A stretch of DNA of 64,000 bases. Origin: Allium sativum (Eukaryota > Streptophyta > Magnoliopsida > Asparagales > Amaryllidaceae). Below, piece by piece: positions 11,531 through 22,852 of this stretch. The DNA lies in contig CM060915.1 of the NCBI GenBank assembly GCA_030737875.1, positions 568,028,577 through 568,092,576 on the forward strand. Reading direction: 5' to 3'. The translations under genes were made by a program, and so were the position numbers. The stretch's first letter is position 1, and every line of letters begins with the position of its first letter. The notes beneath the pieces are model-generated. The model saw only the letters and a program-made list of their open reading frames with translations, did no database searches and had not been told where the DNA came from.

Positions 11531-12719
11531 ATTTACTTTTAGTAACGGTTCTTCACTTTATAAATGTTCTCTTAATAACGTTACTTCACTTATACAAGTG
11601 TTGTGCACCCCTTCTATTTAAAACTATCGGTGTTAAAAACCAATATCTCTTCTCTATATAAGTTCAGACTTATATATTCCATCTATCGAATGATAAATAT
11701 TTAATTTAATTTATAAACTGTTATTTATAAATTAATCTTTCTATCTATCTGTTAAAAACAGATTTCCATTTTCTATTCATCTTCTAAATATTCCTTTGAT
11801 TAAATTCTATTTATTTAACAAATAAATATCTCATTTATAACATTCTATTTATTTTCTATAAATAAATATTTCCATTTAATCTATTTGTAAATGTTTTTAC
11901 AAATATTTCCCCTTCTATTTGTTTGCACATAACTTCCTTTGTATTTGTGTTACAAATATATTTCCTTTATTCACACCCAATATTTCATTCACATTGATTT
12001 TACTCAGTTTATCCATTTCGATCCATTTAACTTACCTAAGTTAAATTTAATTTCAATCATTCAAATTCCCATTAACTAGTTGCTAATTAACCGTTTTGCC
12101 TATTTCATCCTTTTTATTTGAATATCACTTGTTCAAATATATGTCAAATTAATTATAACTAATCTAATTATATTTTCAACTCGGGTTATATATTCGATTT
12201 CGAATATAAATTCTCAATCTCTTTCACTTATCCAAAAACCCAATTTCGATTCAAATTTCCTTTAACTAATTATTCTCCAATTTAGTCAATTCTATTTAAC
12301 CATTAAAATATGATTTTTGTCTTAAAAATCATTTCACTTACTCCACTGAAGTTCATATTTATTTTATATCTCCAGTCTGGATTTTTCTAATGCCAATTCG
12401 GATTTTATTTCCTAAAAATCCTTCTGTTTATTTAATTAAACCGTTATGGTTTTATAATGGTTCTGGCGCTGCTTTTCTAAAAATTTGATTTTGACATAAC
12501 TCAAAATCTATACGACGAAATCCAGATTTTTCTCTTTCATTAGAAAACTATAGTTCAACCGGTCCCGAAGATTCTTGTTTCGAAGAATTCCGACTTCAAT
12601 TGAGTTATGTATACTAAATTGAAGTTCGAATCGCCAATTTACGAACTGCCGCGCTATGGCGAGCTCGTTTTAATTATATTTATATATATATAAACTTTTA
12701 AACTTCGTTAAAATGAATC

Positions 12720-13500
12720 CAACTCCATTTTAACTCTATTTGAATTTCTTGATTCAAATTCCAATCTCGCTTTTATTTGAATTCTATATTCAAATTCCAA
12801 TTCCTTTTCTATTTGAATTCTATGTTCAAATTTCCATTTCCTTTTCTATTATCCAAATTCTATATTTAAATTTCCTTTATTCAACTCCCATTTAAATTCC
12901 TATATTCAAATTCTATAGTTGAATTTCCTTTTCTATTATTCAATTTCGATACTTGAAATTCCATTTGAATTCTATTATTCAATTTCTATACTTGAAATTT
13001 CATTTGAAATCCTTTATTCGATTTCTATTTAAATTCCTTTGTTCAATTTCTATTTGAAATCCTTTGAATTTAAATTCTATTTCAAACTCTATATTTTCTT
13101 GAATTCTAATATTCAACCTCCACTTTATATTCTCTTTGAAATTCTACTTAACCAAATTCCATTTGAATTCTAATATTCAAATCTCTATTTGACTTTTCTT
13201 TATTCAAATCCATTTGAATTCAAATTCCATTTCAATATTTCTTATACAATTTCTATTTGAAATTTTCTTTATTCAAACTCATTTGAATTCCTTTGAATTC
13301 AAATTCTATTTCACTTCTATTTGAATTATATATATATTCAAATTCCTTTATTTTACTTCTATTTGAAATCTATATTTCAATTCCCATTTCACTTTTCAAA
13401 ATTCCTTTGAAGTCATATAAATATATACATATATTTATATCTATCTCAAATTCAAAACATTTGAATTTTCAAACAACTTGTTTCTTTCAAACAAATTTCC
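12720..13500. repeat. ATTTGAATTC-rich block in RT3 interior
   Basis: Irregularly spaced copies of ATTTGAATTC and TATTCAAATTC, close to the core of the tandem units in the RT3 LTR (7890-8128). Degenerate and without a fixed period. ORFs in it are low-complexity. Confidence 0.7.
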
Positions 13501-14058
13501 ATCAAAACTTTTCTAAGGCAGCAATTCGTCACTTAGAAACTCGAAAATGAACACTGGTGATGTTGCGACCATCATCAGAATTATTTCCCAGCTACTGAAT
13601 GAGTTCAGTGCTTTATTTCTTTCAAACTCCATTTAGACAAATATTTTCCAAACTCCCAGGATTTTAAATTCTGAATTCTGGTTGGAATTCAATTTCAACT
13701 TATCACATTTGTATATTTGATTTTATATACAAATTCCCTTGGTTATATATATAACTATTTCTATTTTATAATCTAATTTGATTATAATCCTAACAATCAA
13801 CTTAACTATTTAAAAACAATATCGTGTCCAATCTTCTGTTCAAATGTTTATAAACTCCTATCGACATCGTGGCGTCCCACGATTCGACCAAAATTTATAA
13901 TCCACTCAACAGACTAGTCAACACAATATAAAATAGTTTTTATATCAAATAACAAATACGCTCTCTCGTACATATATACGCTCAACTCATTCTAGGATAC
14001 TACTGATCCTATCTCTAATGAGCCCATTTCAACAAGCCTAGGTATTCGCTCAACCTAA

Positions 14059-14070
14059 GCTCTGATACCA
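14059..14070 (-). other. RT3 primer-binding site (initiator tRNA-Met)
   Basis: Minus strand TGGTATCAGAGC, the well-known complement of the 3' end of plant initiator tRNA-Met, two bases from the 5' LTR end. It marks where reverse transcription starts and confirms the minus orientation. Confidence 0.92.
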
Positions 14071-14072
14071 AC

Positions 14073-17000
14073 TGTAATGACCCGAAAATCCGGTAGAATT
14101 TGAGCTGACCAAAAGCACAAGTCCAACCCCAAATATCACGAAAATTCGAACCATTAATAGAAAGAAGTTAGAGGGTGGGGATAGATAAGATAGAAACTTA
14201 GAATAGAAGAAGAAGAAGAACACAATATCAGAGTAACACGAATCTCGCAGCGGAACGAATAACATATAATATATATAACATAACTTGAAATATACATCTG
14301 TACTTGAATATACATCTGTACTTGAATATGCATCAATGTCAAAGTACATCACTTACAACACAGCAGAAATAACTATAGCTATATGATCCTGAAGCCTCCT
14401 GCTCCAAGCTCTTCCAGTATATCTGTAAATTCCCGACTACTCGACTGCCCGTACAAATTTAGGCACCCAAGAGTTTAGGGAAAACAACAAAGTAAACTCC
14501 GGGTCAGTCATGGGACTGGTATGAGTAAACAGTTTAAAAACAGTTTCAGAAAACTAAATGATATCTCATAAGACCACGCCGTATAACACGGAACGGGTTT
14601 TTCCCTTATGAAAATCCAAACACTTGACTTATCTTTATATCAAAACTCTTTTGATATTATAATAATGTCTAAATCAAGTAAATAACAATCTAGTGGAACG
14701 TTTGCATCTCACGTTCCACATATATATACAATCAAAACCGCAAGCACGTATTGGGTAATGGATTTCCAACTATGACAAGGTATGGAACCACCTTCCGCTG
14801 GTATATCTCTAGAGGAGAATACACCGAGTTCAACAAGAACATCTTGCAACTCAGCCACACATGACCGACCACTCATTTCGCTTGAGTGTATCGAATGTAT
14901 ATCACCAACGATTGGGATCAGCAACCGTTTCCCGAATGGGTCAGCATCGACAATAGATTTTTAGAAGTAAATGAAACTCTAGATCAGGTGATTATACACC
15001 CTAATAGGTGCGACCTACATAACCATGCTGCTTGCCCGATCTCTGTCATTTACCAGATGTTGAGGCTAGAAGCTACGCTTTATCATCACACCAGATTCAC
15101 TTCGAATGTCACATCGTCAGATCCATCGAAAATCACTAATTGACGTCGACAACAATACATTACGTGTCAGCTAAAAGAAGTTTCCTTCTCCACTTCCACT
15201 CTTGGTACGGTTGAAGAAATCAATGTACGTGACCTTTCTGGAAATACTCTGTCAGACATCCATCCATACGAGTCATCCAGGAACAGGATGAACCGAAGGC
15301 ACTATTTCTATTAATAGAAAAAGTCCTTGCACTCTACTCCGTCTTCGATTATCTTTATATAATCTGATTCGCACGCTACTGCCGATATGGAGTGGTTCTT
15401 CGGATAATAATCCAACCGGTCTCTCCATATTGACAACGATGGTCAAAACTTCGATAGTCTGTGATTTAACTATCGAATAAAAACAAGTGTTTCGATAGTC
15501 GATGATTTAACTATCGAATAAAACAAGTGTTCATCCAAACATCCAACAATCACTGAACCTTTAATTAATATTCCATTAATTAAATCTCTTTTCTATTTCT
15601 TATCAATATTTGTTAACCAAATATTTTCAATAACCATATTGGCCTTATATGTTATTTGGAAAACATTTCCGAATATCGCCTTCCTTTATTTTCTAAACTT
15701 TAGAAAATATATATTATTTATAATTGGAAAATATTCCAATTACTTATCTCTTTTCCAATCTCGTTTATTTCTATACTTAGAAAATAATCTATATTCTATT
15801 TCCAAGCTTACATTTCATTTGGGTTAAAACGGATGTTGTGTAAAACATCGTTACGACAACCCAAATACAGTATTTAACTAATTCTTATTCCACATTGATC
15901 TTCGAGCCTGAATCTTGCTACTTATCGGTATATCATGAAATCAACCAAGTTGGGGTATAATTACCTCTCAGACCTTGACTGAATAACATTTAACGTCAAA
16001 ACAGACAAGACTACTTACTCGAATAATCAATACCATACAACTGATTATTCACCTTTAAACACATATACATTTTCTCTTTCTATTCTTACTAGATTTTATT
16101 CCTAGTCTTCCTTTTTGATTATACTATTCTATTTCTAAGTTCGTTTTCTTATCGACTTCTATATATTTTGATATGTTAATTTCTAACTATCAAATTATCT
16201 TAAAAATATTCTATCTCCTTAAATTCCCGGAAAAATTCGCCATAACCTCCTTTGTACCGGGAGCATCGGGAAATTTCAAATAGCTTTCCCGGTCCTTCTC
16301 ATCTCAAAAAGAAAAAGAAAAAGCCAAGCGGCTAGCCGATACAGCGCATAAAATCTCATATGGAAATTAAATACGTACCTTTTTGTCGGGCATTCTATTT
16401 ATTTCACTTGTATACTTTATTCCATACCAGTCTCCTGTATATTTATACCTGTCCAATCTATTTTAACTATACCAATCGTTTTAACTAAATTTGTTACTTA
16501 ACTCTTCAGTCTATTTCACCTTTCATATTTGAACATGACATGTTCAAATATATTTTAACTTGCATATTAACAAATTCTAATTATACTCATACTCTCGTTT
16601 CCTTATCGACTTCTTATTCAAATTCCAATTCAATTCTATTTGAATTCTCTTTATTTAAACTTCATTTGAATTCTATTTTCAAATTCTATAGTTTAAAGTC
16701 CATTTGAATTCTATATTCAAATTCTATAGTTTAAAGTCCATTTGAATTCTATATTCAAATTCTATAGTTAAAGTCCATTTGAATTCTATATTCAAATTCT
16801 ATTGTTTAAAGTCCATTTGAATTCTATATTCAAATTCTATTGTTTAAAGTCCATTTGAATTCTATATTCAAATTCTATTTGAATTCTTTGCATTATTTAT
16901 AAACAACGTTTATAACTTCAATTCAAATCCCACCTTTCCATTTATAAACAACGTTTATAAATTCAATTCAAATCCCATATTCCCATTTATAAACAACGTT

Positions 17001-19448
17001 TATAAATTCAATTCAAATCCCATATTCCCATTTATAAACAACGTTTTATAAATTCAATTCAAATCCCATATTTTCATTTATAAACAAAGTTTATAAATTC
17101 AATTCAAATCCCATATTTTCATTTATAAACAAAGTTTATAAATTCGATTACTTGTTTTATATACCTTCAAAACAAGTTAACATTTTCTATAGTTTTTATT
17201 TAAAAATTCAAATTCTATTTATAAAAATAGAATTTCCTTTTTAAATATCAAATACCCTTTCCGATATTTTTATGAATCAATATTCAAGCCCCAGTGATAT
17301 TTTAACAATCAAATCAACCAATTTTCAATCATTTGATTTTTAACACATCATATATGAATATATATGAAATCAAACAAACAACAGATAATATTTTTTTTAG
17401 GAATCCAGTTGGATTCCTCCAACCTGTTTTCCTGCATCCACAGACGTTAGTCAACATAGTAATACCCATCCTGCTTCGAGGCAGGATATCGCGGTATAGA
17501 AGGTCATCCACTATCATAGCGTGGGGCGTATAGGGTAATCATCCGCTATGAAACTGCGGGCATCCGCTAATGAGACTGCGGGAAATCAATCCAATCATCA
17601 ACCCAATATATATATAATAGTCAACCCTAAATAACTAATATATTTAAATCAATCAGAAAGCATTCAAACAAATAACAAATAATTATTTTTACGAATAAAA
17701 ATAATTCTAAATAAGGTGAGTGAGATTTACTCACCGAGATTCCATTGTTCGATCCATTCTGATCCAATTGATTTTTGAAAATTTCCAATCCAACATCCAA
17801 TAGTATTTTCCGCAACTACATTCTAAGGAACTGGCTTCTCGATTTAATTACCTTGTATAAATTTAAATTTTGCATTTATCAGATATACGGATATATCGAC
17901 TAATAGGATTAAAGGTAAACTTAATTTGATTTTTAACTTACTTTAAATTAATTACTTATGTGTTAACCAAATTCCAACTAAAATCTTAACTGATTACTTT
18001 ACAGATTTTATTTCTAACTAACTATTCCCTTTATAGAAACTAAATTAACTTAAAATCCTAATCACTTTATAAATTAACTAAATTAACTTAAAAAAAATGT
18101 TATTAACTAATTTAACAAATGTTATTAACTTGCAAGTTAGAATTAAATTAAATAATTTATATTACCTTAATTACTTCTTTTGCCTCGGCAATTCACCAAG
18201 CACTTCTCCTTCAATCTCGGAAACTGCTCCTCACAGCCGCAATCCCCCATTCGAACATCACTACACCATTACCACAGATCGAACCTTTACTGTACAATTC
18301 ACAGCACTTCATATATTACTCTAGATCACCCACCAGCGAACTCGAACTCGTTGAATTCTTCCAACCGCCAAACCCTTTCAGTCAATCATCAGTGCGTTGA
18401 ACCACACCCCATTGCAAACATCGACATCGGCCTTCCACTTTTTGCCTTCCTAAATCGCGAGCTCTGCTAGTACATCGATGAGCTTCAGATTTTCCCTGAT
18501 TGTGAAACGCGATTCCTATTTGAAATCGCACCCAAATCGACCCCCTTTTCGTTGAACTCGACGCGTCAAATCCCTGGAGCAAACCCTCGAGCTCGCTGCC
18601 TCAACGCGTGATGACTCAGAAGACCGCCATTTCGACAGCATTTGGCTTCAGAACATCAACAGAGCGTATCGCGACATCATCCCCCTTCTGAAACTCGTCG
18701 CTACCTAAACCGCTTGTATCGCGATGGTGTTCTTGATTAGAGAAGTTGAACAAATTGGGAAAACATGCGATTTTTGTGGAAGTGGATTCGATTCTCTTTT
18801 TTTTTTGGTTTCCAGAAGAAAATGTAATAAGGGGAGATGCATGATTATATAGAGGAAGGGTGCGACATTTATATTGAACAGCGAGGCCAAGGATTTTTGT
18901 GGAGTCAAGGAGAACAAGTATTTTTAAGTTTGGCCGTATATTTTTCCTCCTTGTTGTCGAGTTCACGTCCCCAAAACAAAGAAATTTATTTTATTTAATT
19001 ATTTTAGATCCGGTGACCTTTAAATAAAAATACACCGTGATTTCCGAACTCTTTTCTAAACACAATAACTGGCATTTCTAGGGTAACACCCCTATTTCGG
19101 ACACATTGGGATAGGTCACGAAGTCCAATTCGATCATCTGTAGAAGATATTAATTTAAAATCGATATAAATTAATTTCCAAAACAATTGATTCTTTGAAA
19201 ATAAATTTATATTATTATTCCAACTCAAATTGAATTTCGTACTGATCATCTGAACTATTTTCAATTTAGTTTTAACTTCTAATTGAATTTACTTCGTATT
19301 GCGATCGATTAAATATATTCGATATTAAATCGTATATTGATTATTAAATCGATAACTTAATATAAAATTCCATTTATATTTATCCCCCCAATATTTAAAA
19401 CTGTATTAAATATTCAAATCTAACCGACGGAATATCCGGGTCATTACA
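14073..19448 (-). repeat. RT3 5' LTR (right copy, 5,376 bp)
   Basis: Nearly identical to 5319-10695, with the same tandem blocks at about 16655-16890 and 16890-17150 and a candidate TATA box at 18844-18851 (minus). Differences include a small replaced stretch near 15148-15165, loss of one GAACTC unit near 18340 and shorter homopolymers. Confidence 0.93.
18844..18851 (-). promoter_or_regulatory. Candidate TATA box, RT3 5' LTR
   Basis: TATATAAT on the minus strand, same context as 10092-10099. In this copy it would drive transcription of RT3 itself. Confidence 0.4.
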
Positions 19449-19453
19449 ATTTT

Positions 19454-19637
19454 TTAGGCTTTCCACTGGCCATGAAATGTAATTGTGAGAATGGCCCTCA
19501 CTTTTGTTTAAGTTCCTCTTTATCTTGTAGGTTTGCAGCTTATGAATGAAAGTTTATTTCTTTTTACACTGCTTTGTTCCTGCAAGTTTATCATACTTAG
19601 TCACGAATACAAATACTCAAATCATGAATCATTCTAA
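19454..19637 (+). pseudogene. RT2 aORF: intron end and last exon (predicted)
   Basis: After RT3, pyrimidine-rich sequence leads to TTATCTTGTAG at 19520-19530. The following frame, entered in the phase left by the donor at 5277, is open for 35 codons (LQLMNESLF near its start) to a TAA at 19635-19637. This would be the C-terminal end of the antisense ORF. No domain is recognisable; the call rests on splice-like signals and frame agreement only. Confidence 0.35.
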
Positions 19638-19789
19638 AAATAATTTTTTTTTGCACTATACTTCTACGTGCATATATGTGCATGGGTGTGTCCCCAATAA
19701 AACATTAATATAGTGCCTGGCCAGGGTTTATTGGGGATTGATTAGAGTCATGTGTGTGCCGCCCCCATTCCCGGAGATGAGGGGTTCGG
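19638..19789. other. RT2 spacer after the aORF
   Basis: Short noncoding stretch between the predicted aORF stop and the tandem array, with a T/A-rich part (19637-19660). Nothing recognised. Confidence 0.4.
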
Positions 19790-20520
19790 GCTCCATTTTT
19801 CATTCTTGTTCCCAGTCGTGTAACGGGATAGGAGCCCTTTAGCGGCATATGTTATCATGCCTGTTTGCTCCCTTATTCTTTAGCGGGGTAGAAATTCTCG
19901 TGATGCTAAGTATCTAGCACCTTTATACTCTCCCGATCCTTCAGCGGGTTAGAGTTCGAGCTTGGTTTTCATTCTACTCCCCGATTCTTCAGCGGGGAGA
20001 GAGTTCTGGGGGCGCTGAGTCTCCAGCACCTTTCTCAGTGCTTAATCATAGACGCTTTTATACTCTCCTGGCGGTCGCCAAGGTTAGAGTGCGAGCTCAG
20101 CGGTTCTGTCGCTCCCCGATCCTTCAGCGGGGCAAGAGCTCTTTCTCAGCGCTCAGTCGGAGACACTTTTATACTCTCCTGGCAGTCGTCGAGGTTAGAG
20201 TTCGAGCTCAGTAGTTCTGTCGCTCCCCGATCCTTCAACGGGGTAAGAGCTCTTTCTCAGTGCTCAGTCGGAGACGCTTTTATTCTCTCCTGGCAGTCGT
20301 CGAGGTTAGAGTTCGAGCTCAGCAGTTCTGTCGCTCCCCGATCCTTCAGCGGGGTAAGAGCTCTTTCTCAGCGCTCAGTTGGAGATGCTTTTATACTCTC
20401 CTGGCAGTCGCCGAGGTTAGAGTTCTGTCAAGGCGGTTCCGATCATGGTGCACCGCCGTGACTCATGGACATCGCCTTCATGTCCGTTATATTCTCTCTC
20501 GGCTCTGGAGAGTTAGAGCG
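19790..20520. repeat. 111-bp tandem array in RT2, downstream of pol
   Basis: Three well-conserved 111-bp units start at 20098, 20209 and 20320 (cag-c/t-ggttctgtcgctcccc...). Each contains CTCCCCGATCCTTCAGCGGGG, a hairpin-like inverted repeat, and tactctcctggcagtcg. More diverged or partial units extend left to about 19790 and right to about 20520. Tandem repeats in the 3' untranslated part of Tat-lineage elements are a known source of plant satellite DNA. The positions fit: between the pol end (20833) and the aORF. Confidence 0.85.
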
Positions 20521-20832
20521 TTATCAATGATATGATTTATTTATCGCACCCTCAGAGTTTTGACTGTTGATTGAACTCCATTCTAATGGAAGGCACCTAT
20601 AATTATATGTTCATGTTAACGTTGTATGGTTCACAGCAATTTCCATAAAAGTAGATAGGCAGATAAATAATAGTGCAATAAAGGTAAACGACACACAATA
20701 TTTTTATAGTGTTTCGGTCGAATCATGACCTATGTCCACTTTATAATCTTTTGTTTAAGAAATCGGACTATTCTAGGCAACTCGTGCCTTGTACATGGTT
20801 CTTAATAAAACAAAAGAACAGATCTGACATCT
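20521..20832. other. RT2 spacer with an LTR-like motif
   Basis: Noncoding. At 20690-20745 it reads ttttatagtgtttcgg...ctatgtccactttata. This is close to ttatagtggttcgg...ctacgtccactatata in the RT2 LTR (27222-27270) and to the matching place in the RT7 LTR (48157-48200), in the same orientation. It may be a diverged LTR fragment or a motif repeated inside the element. Its borders cannot be set. Confidence 0.45.
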
Positions 20833-21898
20833 TTACGTTAAATACGGCCGTAAATGTTGGGCATTCCACAATCTGGGGATTTCCTTTCCATCTACGGTTG
20901 CTAGCTTGAAGGTTCCATTATCAAGCTTGCACAGAATGGAGTACGGTCCTTCCCACTTCGCACCCATATGAGTTGGGGTGGAAAGACACGCTTCAGAACC
21001 AAGTCTCCGGGTTCAAAGATTCGGGCTCGAACCTTTTTGTTGTAGTATCGGGCGACCTGTTGCTTGCATCTCAAGGCACGCAGGTCTGCTTCATCCCTCT
21101 TCTCTTCGATCATATCCAGGGATCCAAGGAGCAATTCGTTATTAGTCATCGGATCGTAATAAGTCACTCGGTGAGAAGGTACTTTTATTTCAACTGGGAT
21201 GACTGCTTTTGCTCCAAAAGCAAGAGAAAAGTGGGTATGGCCTGTTGCCGATTTATACGTTGTCCTATAGGCCCATAGTGCTAAGGGAAATTCGTCAACC
21301 CACATGGCTCTGGCCCGCTTCAGTCTGCTTTTTAGAATGGACTTAATCACTTTATTCGCCGCTTCGACCTGTCCGTTCGACTGCGGATGCGCCATAGAGG
21401 TGTACCATTCCTCGATGTGGTATTTCTGGCAGAAGTCCCTGAATTCAGTGCTATCGAACTGAGTTCCATTGTCAGTTATAACGATCTTTGGAATCCCAAA
21501 TCGACAGATGATGTTCCTAACGATGAAGTTGATCACTCGTTTGGTTGTGATTGTAGTCAGTGGCTCAGCCTCGACCCACATAGTGAAGTAGTCTACAGCT
21601 ACAATAGCGAACTTCGCCCCGCCCTTAGCTATGGGGAGACTTCCGATGATATCAATTCCCCACATAGCGAAAGGCCATGGGCTTGTCATCGTTTTTAACT
21701 GACTAGGAGGTGCCCTAGGTATCTTTGAAAATCTCTGGCATGCATCACACCATCGTGCGTACTTCGCCGCATCTTTGTTTATGGTAGTCCAGAAATAACC
21801 ATGCCGCAACACCTTTTTTGGCAATGTTTTCCCTCTAGTGTGATCGCCGCATTCACCCTCATGTACCTCCTACAGTACACGCTTGATGTCGTCATGAG
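20833..21898 (-). pseudogene. RT2 pol: integrase
   Basis: Integrase of a Tat element. Minus-strand frame open 21824-20901: zinc finger Cys26-x2-Cys29 and catalytic residues Asp58, Asp118 and Glu154 (35 residues between the last two). The two zinc-finger histidines lie just upstream in the same frame, behind an in-frame TAG at 21872-21870 where VL(Q)EVHEG is expected, so probably CAG to TAG. Near 20975 a one-base loss in a C run shifts the frame. The expected C-terminal end (KWEGPY..., then WNAQHLRPYLT) continues in another frame to a TAA at 20833. A further frameshift near 21915 separates it from RNase H. Inactive copy. Confidence 0.9.
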
Positions 21899-22531
21899 CT
21901 ATACACTGGAGAAGGGGCATCGAAAATCCCTGTCTGTAAAGGACCCCCCTTGTAGAACGTATCGGGAAGCTTTACGAATTACTTTACGCCTATCGCTCTT
22001 CTTGGTCGGAAGCGTTCCATTCATCAAGAAATTATTTAGAGGGGTCATCCATGACTCCTTTTCTGGTTCCGTCTCTAGTACCGGATCAATTTCCGTCTGA
22101 TCTATACTAGGAGACCGAAGTACTTCAACTGGGGCTAGCCCGGTCTCTTCAGGATCGTCGGAACTAGCCATCTTCGCCAACTTATCCGCCTGTTGGTTCT
22201 CTGACCGTGGAATATGAGATATGCTGTAGTGATCGAAGCCGTTCAGCAACTCCTTCACTTTTTCCAAGTATAAAATCAATCTTGGGCTTTTGGCTTGGAA
22301 TTTTCCAGTGACCTGGTTTACAACTAACTTGGAGTCGCAAAATATGTCTAGCTTTGTGATTTCCAACTCCTTTGCGATCCTTAGCTCGGCTATCAGGGCT
22401 TCATATTCGAAGTCGTTGTTAGTGGCGTGAAACTCCATCCGGATAGCATAGGATATCAGCCGTTTCTCAGGAGTTTCAAGCACCACTCCAGTGCCGGATC
22501 TCTTGTCATTCCTAGCGCCATCAGTATACAA
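21899..22531 (-). pseudogene. RT2 pol: second (archaeal-type) RNase H
   Basis: RNase H degrades the RNA strand of the RNA-DNA hybrid during reverse transcription. The frame starts at a YTDGA motif; the four acidic residues expected of the fold are visible (Asp4, Glu44, Asp66, Asp116 of this segment). It follows directly on the first RNase H, and this tandem pair is a recognised feature of the Tat lineage. A TAG at 22534-22532, where Trp is usual before L-Y-x-D-G, separates it from the upstream part. The last ~90 codons form the linker to integrase. Confidence 0.88.
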
Positions 22532-22852
22532 TCTCTAGGTACTGGGATCGAGAAGTAACTTTGGGGGGTCAGCTTCTTCGTTCGCTATATCTTCCTCCGG
22601 GACAGTAAACTCTGCTATGAAATCGGCTATCACTTGCCCCCGTATTAACCGTCGGGGCTGAAAGTTTAGATGAAATTGACTCAACTTAATGTTCCATTTG
22701 AGTAGTCTTCCAGACGCTTCTGGTCTCTGTAGAACCTGCTTGAGTGGATGATCAGTGTACACGGTGATGGGATGAGCCTAAAAATAATGTCGAAGCTTTT
22801 TAGAGGCAATCAGGAAACTGTACGCCAACTTTTCTATCCTTGGATAATTACG
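22532..22852 (-). pseudogene. RT2 pol: first RNase H / connection
   Basis: Same frame as RT. Contains YPRIEKLAYSL, then HYF-stop-AHPI, then VYTDHPLKQVLQRPEASGRL and RGQVIADFIAEF, the usual end of the first RNase H before the second in Tat elements. The stop at 22780-22778 is TAG where Gln (YFQAHP) is strongly conserved, so CAG to TAG. Another stop lies at 22855-22853. Confidence 0.85.

Larger units (their letters stand above)
10733..14058. other. RT3 interior, no coding sequence
   Basis: AT-rich DNA with no recognisable gag, protease, RT or integrase. From the left: a degenerate TCGAATA/TCGATAACTC array (10795-11530); a short GC-richer island (11185-11300); AT-rich sequence to 12440; a stretch at 12470-12670 (cgccaatttacgaact...) that also occurs in RT5 at about 45690-45900; a degenerate ATTTGAATTC-rich block (12720-13500); then unremarkable sequence to the PBS. 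Several parts match sequences that are inside the LTRs of RT5 and RT6, so the interior looks assembled from LTR-type modules. Confidence 0.75.
5319..19448 (-). mobile_element. RT3: complete non-coding long-LTR retrotransposon (14.1 kb)
   Basis: Both LTRs, PBS, PPT and target duplication are visible. LTRs are 5319-10695 and 14073-19448; each has 11-bp inverted ends (TGTAATGACCC/GGGTCATTACA, one base changed at 5319). Flanks are ATTTT at 5314-5318 and 19449-19453. A PPT lies left of 10711 and an initiator-Met PBS at 14059-14070, so it reads on the minus strand. The 3.4-kb interior has no gag or pol trace, so this is a large non-autonomous (LARD-like) derivative of a gypsy family. By eye the LTRs differ at about 45-50 sites plus a few small indels, just under 1%, so it inserted recently. 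Confidence 0.93.
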
